Below, in pieces: positions 7,655-11,792 of a stretch of DNA of 11,792 nucleotides; within the stretch, counting starts at the first letter, position 1; each line of letters begins with the position of its first letter. The stretch is from Cerioporus squamosus (taxonomy: Eukaryota > Basidiomycota > Agaricomycetes > Polyporales > Polyporaceae). Under the pieces are notes generated by a model. It made no database searches. It worked only from the letters and a program-made list of their open reading frames with translations, and was not told the origin of the DNA. The stretch lies in NCBI GenBank assembly GCA_022592435.1, contig JABYQS010000873.1, forward strand, positions 1-11,792, written 5' to 3'. The translations under genes were made by a program, and so were the position numbers.

Positions 7655-8886
7655 TTACTTGACATCCTCACAGTCGCAGCCCTTCTCCTTGCCGTTGTCG
7701 AGCCAACTACGACCGCAGTGTTCGCACCAAGCGCGACGCCCGCTGTCGACGCCAATCGATCGCGACGGATTGGCTGACATCGCCGCCACTGACTCCGCAC
7801 GATGGATGGACACCATGTGACGGGTGAGGTCGTGCTTCCGGCTGAAGGAACGACCGCACGACTTGTGGTGGCAGGCGTAAGGCTTGAGACGATTGGGGTC
7901 GTGAGTTTGGATGTGCGTCTTGAGATTGTAAGCGCGGGCAAAGGCTGTGAAAGCGTCGTCAACATCAAGGCGGCAATAGCTAGTAACGTGGGATTATTAC
8001 CTCGAGGGCAAGTGGGGCATTGGTATTTGCGCTTCGGGTCTTCCTGCATACTCTCGATCTTGGCGCGGTGCGCAGTGAGCGACGGGTGCGTGCCAGCCGA
8101 TGGGTGCGACATGGCAGACAACTGAGGCGACACACTCGCAGTTGAGCGAGCCTGAGGAGGCTGCTGCATGACGCGGACGCTATTGTACTTGTTGATATGC
8201 ATCTGCGCCTGCGGGTAGTAGTCAGACGCGGCGGAGCTGCCGAGCCGGACTTGCTGCGGCTGCGCGGGCTCGTAGTCCGAGAAGGACCCGCGTGGGGAAG
8301 AGTAGGGAGGGGAGTATTGGGAGATGTTGGGGACGCTACCCGGAGAGCTGCGGATAGAGGGGGAGTTGGGGAGAGCACCGAAGGAGCTGTGGTCCTCGGT
8401 GGGCATGGCCATGCGCTGGAACTCCATGTCGAGTTGCTCTTGGGTGAGGGAGTAGACGCTGGAGGTGTAGTTGGACGTGGGAGACTGGCCGGTGAAGTTG
8501 TAGAAGCTCTCGGAACGACTGGAGTGATTGTCGTTGTAGGCAGAATCATACGCTGACACCGACTCGGTCGAGACGGTGAAGGTGGAGGGAGGCCCGAACG
8601 TCGGAGTGGCTGCGCGGTAGAAGCTGAAGTCAGCGGTGTCGATAGGGAGAAGGCTCAGCTCCGCGTCGAAGGCAGCAAGGGAGTTGTCAAGCTCGAGCTC
8701 GAACTGGTCAGGGTGCGGGGCAACGACGTCGGACTGCGAGTAATTGAAGAAGTCGAAGGACTGCTTCTGGTTCTCGCCGGAGTCAAGGGCGATGGTGGGG
8801 GTCGCTGCGGTGTCGAGCTTGTGGTAGGCGGAGGGCTCGAAGGCTGCCGACTGGGGGTAGAACTGGGCGAATGTGGGGTCGGACAT
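7655..8886 (-). CDS. C2H2 zinc-finger transcription factor, possibly Crz1/Prz1-like
   Basis: Two exons (8886-8001 and 7944-7655) join across a 56-nt intron (donor GTAATA, acceptor CACAG) to give 391 aa. The intron splits the first finger, and only the spliced frame restores it. Finger 1 is C290, C293, H306, H310 (YQCPTCPR, then AFARAYNLKTHIQTH). Finger 2 is C320, C325, H338, H343 (CGRSFSRKHDLTRHMVSIH). The motifs YNLKTH and RKHDLTRH resemble calcineurin-responsive Crz1/Prz1 factors. The first 280 residues are low-complexity and rich in Ser, Pro, Tyr and Gln, with an SP-rich block at 174-203. PTIALD at 30-35 fits the calcineurin-docking consensus PxIxIT. After finger 2 comes a CX2C-X12-CXC cluster (C369, C372, C385, C387) in place of a normal third finger. 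If the assignment is right, the protein is a nuclear regulator moved by calcium-dependent dephosphorylation. That part is inferred. The protein could also be another fungal C2H2 regulator. Confidence 0.88.
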
Positions 8887-9775
8887 GGCTGGAGGAGGGG
8901 ATGTTTATAACTGCGGAGGGCAGGTATATGAAGAGGTGAGGGAGACGAGAGACGAAGGGGAGGCAGAGGTGGTGGACGGGAGTAAAAGGGAGGAGCTGCT
9001 GCGGACGAGGCACACGTCGCCCTTCCCACCATGCTGTGCCGTTCGTTGCCGAGGCCAGCCGCCGGCCTAACCAAACGCTTGCCGTTCTGGGCAGCGCATC
9101 AATGAGGCATCCACACAACAGCCCGCACCCTCTTCGCCGCACTCTTCTGTCGCCAGTTGATCCCTGGCTGATTCCATCGCTTTAATCTCACCAATTTCGA
9201 CACGCCGTATGCCTTTCCTCGCGGCCTCCCCGACCATCCGAGGGCCCCTCGAGGTGGGACGGCCATGCTGTCTGGCCGCCGGGTGACGCAACTCGTCCAG
9301 ATAGCTCTCGGCACCGCCCACCGGGCAAGTGACTCGCAGACAGCGCGCCCATACGTGGCCCACGAGCACATTGACAGCCCGCGCCAGAGCTTATTGCTCC
9401 CCACACTTGCTTCCGACCCCCGCCTGGGAGCGGGCACGTTTTGAGAACCTGCCACTTTTGGACGCATCCACCGTCTCCTTGCTCCGCGAATCATCAGCAT
9501 CAGGTTCTCTGCCAAACTGTATCCCTTGTTCTATCAAGAGGCCGCGCCTTGGTCCCTCCTCCCGCCTGGCACAGCCTCCCTCCTCCCGCCGCACCGAATC
9601 CCCGCATTTTCCAATTCGCACACTGCACACAGCTCCGACGTTCCCTCGCTGCTTTCGACCTAATTGTGATCGTTGGGCCCATTGCACGTTTCCCCGGATC
9701 CCTTCTGACCACGTCGACTACAGTAAGCACTCGTCCACTTACGCAACGCCATCTCAGAGCTCCGCTACTGATCGG
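8887..9775. promoter_or_regulatory. Promoter and pyrimidine-rich leader of the C2H2 factor; wider intergenic region
   Basis: From 8887 to about 9010 the - strand is strongly C/T-rich, as in many fungal 5' UTRs and core promoters, and fits transcription into the C2H2 gene. A second C/T-rich stretch on the + strand (about 9400-9720), with CCAAT at 9611-9615, could serve a + strand transcript to the right. A possible 35-nt leader intron lies at 9723-9757 (GTAAGC, CTTAC, CAG). The middle part shows no credible gene. Confidence 0.4.
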
Positions 9776-10227
9776 ATGTCGTCCCAACGAGCCCTTCGCA
9801 GTTTGCCTGAGGATCTCGTACTCGCCACAATCCAAAGGCCGTGAATACTCACTCCACTGCATGCTCACGCACGAACACCTCACGGCATGTTTCAGAAACA
9901 TGCTTTGCCTTGGGGTCAGAAGGTTGTATACCCCTTCGACGCTCTAGCTCCGAGCCAGACTACCCGTTCCCAGTTGCTTCACATAGGAGATCCGTTGTCC
10001 GCTTGTTCGGTAGACGGTACTCACATCCGAACCGAGAAGCCCTTGCCCCAGGAAGCAATAACCATGAACCACAAATTTATTGCTTGCGAAGGCTGACTCT
10101 GCAACATGCACGCTGCTGCAGGACTTGCGTGCTGCGCTTCAGAGTGTGACATAGCGGGGCAGCCTCGTTCGGTTATGTAGCCATCACGGCGGACAGCCTT
10201 CACCGCGAATCCTTCGTCCATGATCTC
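9776..10227. other. Unresolved region with short open frames before the provisional + strand gene
   Basis: An ATG at 9776 opens a short + frame, MSSQRALRSLPEDLVLA, after the C/T-rich leader. A sequence shaped like an intron (9841-9895, 55 nt, acceptor TTTCAG) follows but joins out of phase with the best downstream frame (AAACATGCT..., open to 10096). A - strand frame also covers 10021-10278. I could not build a continuous model and recognise no domain. It may be the 5' part of the gene at 10228-10837, a broken copy of a gene, or non-coding. Confidence 0.25.
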
Positions 10228-10837
10228 ATGACTGTTCTTCGAGTACGGGGGATCCAGATCACTCGGGTGCATCGCCATCTGTCAAATTACTCAGCTATCC
10301 CCAAGGCATCCACCACGCTCTTCAGGACGCATCATACTGGAATATTGTCCTGGCACACGGTGGTCACATCACCTCAACATACTTCTAGCGTTTCCCGAAC
10401 GGACGGTTCGTACCTATCGACGGCGGAGGGGACTGCGGGCTCGTCTCACCTGGTGAGGTGACATAATCATTGTATCCGGCGATGAGATCAGTTCTAACCT
10501 TTGGATGCAGTATCAATACCATCCGGACAACGGTGCAACTGCTCAAAGTACCTTGATCCCGGGAGTTCCTCTGGACCGGCAATCTAGGAAGATCACCATC
10601 GACGTCGGCATCCGCCTAACCAAGCTCGAGGTGGACGGACTGCCGGCCGAGGGCAGCCCATACCGGTCCAAGCTCGTTCTCGCAGCTGCCCGCTTCGACG
10701 TCTTCCCGTCCAAGCACGCTAAGCAAACTGCGCGCGCGCAACGGGCGCAGTGCGCAGTTTGGCGTAGGAGTATATGTGTGTTCTCCAAGTCGGCGCCGCT
10801 GCGGAGCTAACTCTGTGCCCTTCCAGCTTTACTCTAG
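10228..10837 (+). CDS. Provisional spliced gene of unknown function
   Basis: I do not recognise this protein. A model that reads through is 10228-10452, 10511-10769 and 10827-10837, giving 164 aa. Intron 1 (10453-10510, 58 nt) has donor GTGAGG, branch CTAAC and acceptor GCAG, and is phase 0. Intron 2 (10770-10826, 57 nt) has GTATAT, CTAAC and TTCCAG. The middle exon looks truly coding: its third positions are mostly G or C across LIPGVPLDRQSRKITIDVG, IRLTKLEVDGLPAEG and SPYRSKLVLAAARFDVF. It appears soluble, with no membrane segment. The first exon is doubtful. A second frame there reads SYWNIVLAHGGHITSTYF and then, after a TAG, RFPNGRFVPIDGGGDCGL, and could reach the same middle exon through the alternative donor at 10458. 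The gene may therefore start further left, or be a decayed copy. The stop three codons into exon 3 is also tentative. Confidence 0.4.
10724..10761. repeat. 10-bp GC-rich hairpin inside the unknown exon
   Basis: CAAACTGCGC (10724-10733) and GCGCAGTTTG (10752-10761) are perfect reverse complements with an 18-nt GC-rich spacer. The hairpin lies near the end of the proposed middle exon, just before the donor at 10770. The encoded residues become Ala/Arg/Gln-rich there, so the true coding end may lie just before it. Confidence 0.5.
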
Positions 10838-11586
10838 TCCCCGAGCGTTGTTCGCTTGGTGATACGTTGACCGCATTGACCGCATAGGACGCCTGCTTGT
10901 AGCGATGAGACGGGAAGCCTCACACTCGTGATGCAAGGACGTACACCACTTCCGTTGGTACGTGACTCTATCTCAACATCTCTCGACCGATAACATCAGG
11001 ACGGCAGTATGCGAGACACTTGATGTTGTATCGCACAAGCCTCGTAGATCATCGGTGCGAGTCGGTACGCCTAACGCTGCACTGAACTCGATTTCGGGGT
11101 ACTCGGAAGGGCCGTGCAATCTTCCTGAGAACTGTTCATCCGTTCGAAGCCTGGACACCATACAACAATCACAGCAATGAACCTTCGACCCCTCGTTGCA
11201 AGACCTGAATACATTGTTTCCGCGCGGGTCGCATCAATTTAGCGGCTCAGAATTCTTCTGAATAATACCTCGTCGTCGGGGGCGGGTGAGTCCGCAATTA
11301 TCTTGTCGCCGAGCCTCCTTTTGGTGTCGAGTTCCTCAGGCAGTCTCAGCGCCGCTTCTGTCAGTTTGCGTTTCTGTGGCACAGTGGTGGAAGAACACGC
11401 CACCATGCTTCTGCGCTCAGGGGTCTGTGCATTGCCAGCGGCCAGACACTGGGCGCATGATCTTCATATTCAATATGGAAGGCGGAAGAGCTGTACTGCG
11501 AGCTCCCTGCCGCTGTCTCGTCAGTCAAAGTCGATTCCTCGTTGGGTCTTCGTGCCGGTTAGGAAGTCTCGGAGGCTGATACGTCT
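10838..11586. other. Stretch without a recognised gene
   Basis: About 750 bases with short open frames only, none with known motifs or a supporting splice pattern. The only repeat seen is a trivial 9-bp tandem, TTGACCGCA twice at 10867-10884. No tRNA, snRNA or transposon signature was found. Confidence 0.4.
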
Positions 11587-11792
11587 CTATTCTAGGCCGG
11601 CCAGCACACAGGACTTCGGGCCTGTTTCCATGGATGCGTTGGAAGATGCCTCTCCTGGACATCGTATGTACGGCAGCAATTCTCTCACCAACGTCAGGGC
11701 CTTTGAGCGCTCACCATGCCACCAACTCATGGCCGACGAGCCGCTGTGGGGCGTCTTGTGCAAGGCGTCCGATCCCAAAGGACCATCGGCGC
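11587..11792. other. Ambiguous open frames running off the right edge
   Basis: Both strands are open here. On the + strand an ATG at 11630 starts a frame (MDALEDASPGHRMYGSN...) that stays open to the window end. On the - strand a 63-codon frame covers 11587-11778 with moderately GC-rich third positions. Neither matches a family I know, and at most one can be real. A CTAG acceptor-like sequence precedes the + frame at 11592-11595. The neighbouring sequence is needed to decide. Confidence 0.2.

Noticed and set aside
7636..7999. Unspliced C-terminus of the C2H2 protein (416-codon frame)
   Set aside because: It destroys finger 1 after CPTCPR. Splicing 8000-7945 restores two complete C2H2 fingers, so the longer frame reads through an intron.
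8197..8556. + strand 119-codon frame over the C2H2 gene
   Set aside because: This is an antisense shadow of the Ser/Pro-rich coding exon, with a Gly/Val/Arg-rich composition typical of such shadows.
8904..8910. TATAAA on the - strand as a TATA box for the C2H2 gene
   Set aside because: It is only about 18-23 bp from the ATG, too close to be a normal core promoter unless translation starts downstream.
9067..9515. - strand open frames of 100-138 codons upstream of the C2H2 gene
   Set aside because: Several frames overlap in GC-rich promoter sequence without motifs or introns.
1..11792. CRISPR array, insertion sequence, integron or bacterial-type defence island
   Set aside because: There are no regularly spaced repeats, no transposase or Cas motifs and no operon structure. 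The genes are spliced and eukaryotic.

Overview
This window looks like nuclear DNA from a filamentous or yeast-like fungus, most likely a basidiomycete. The protein genes carry many short introns (about 50-65 nt) with GTRNGT-type donors, CTNAC branch-point-like sequences and YAG acceptors. Codon third positions are GC-rich, and there is a split tRNA gene. The species cannot be named from the sequence alone. I find no CRISPR array, insertion sequence, phage or bacterial-type operon, and no clear new multi-gene system.

Layout from left to right. (1) Positions 1-866, + strand: the 3' end of the MCM5 replicative helicase subunit gene, with an apparent one-base frameshift at 429/430. (2) Positions 1157-1551, - strand: a small two-exon gene for an Emi1/DUF3128 twin-CX9C protein, convergent with MCM5. 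(3) Positions 1728-1809, + strand: tRNA-Lys(CUU) with an 8-nt intron, followed by a short repeat array that holds three T5 Pol III terminators. (4) Positions 1867-2495: no gene seen. (5) Positions 2496-5290, - strand: an intact 11-exon large-subunit catalase (744 aa) with a C-terminal DJ-1/GATase1-like domain. (6) Positions 5291-7654: catalase promoter candidates, then about 2 kb with no gene I can defend. (7) Positions 7655-8886, - strand: a two-exon C2H2 zinc-finger transcription factor (391 aa), possibly of the calcineurin-responsive Crz1/Prz1 type. (8) Positions 8887-10227: its pyrimidine-rich leader and an intergenic region. (9) Positions 10228-10837, + strand: a provisional gene of unknown function whose middle exon (10511-10769) looks strongly coding. 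(10) Positions 10838-11792: no gene seen, except an ambiguous open frame at the right edge.

The genes are separate eukaryotic transcription units, not an operon. Catalase and the transcription factor share a strand, and both could belong to stress physiology: peroxide removal and, if the Crz1-like call holds, calcium/calcineurin signalling. A functional link is inference only. The points most worth checking are the MCM5 frameshift, the near-duplicate sequence flanking catalase intron 9, the unidentified exon at 10511-10769, and the unusual cysteine motif at the end of the transcription factor.
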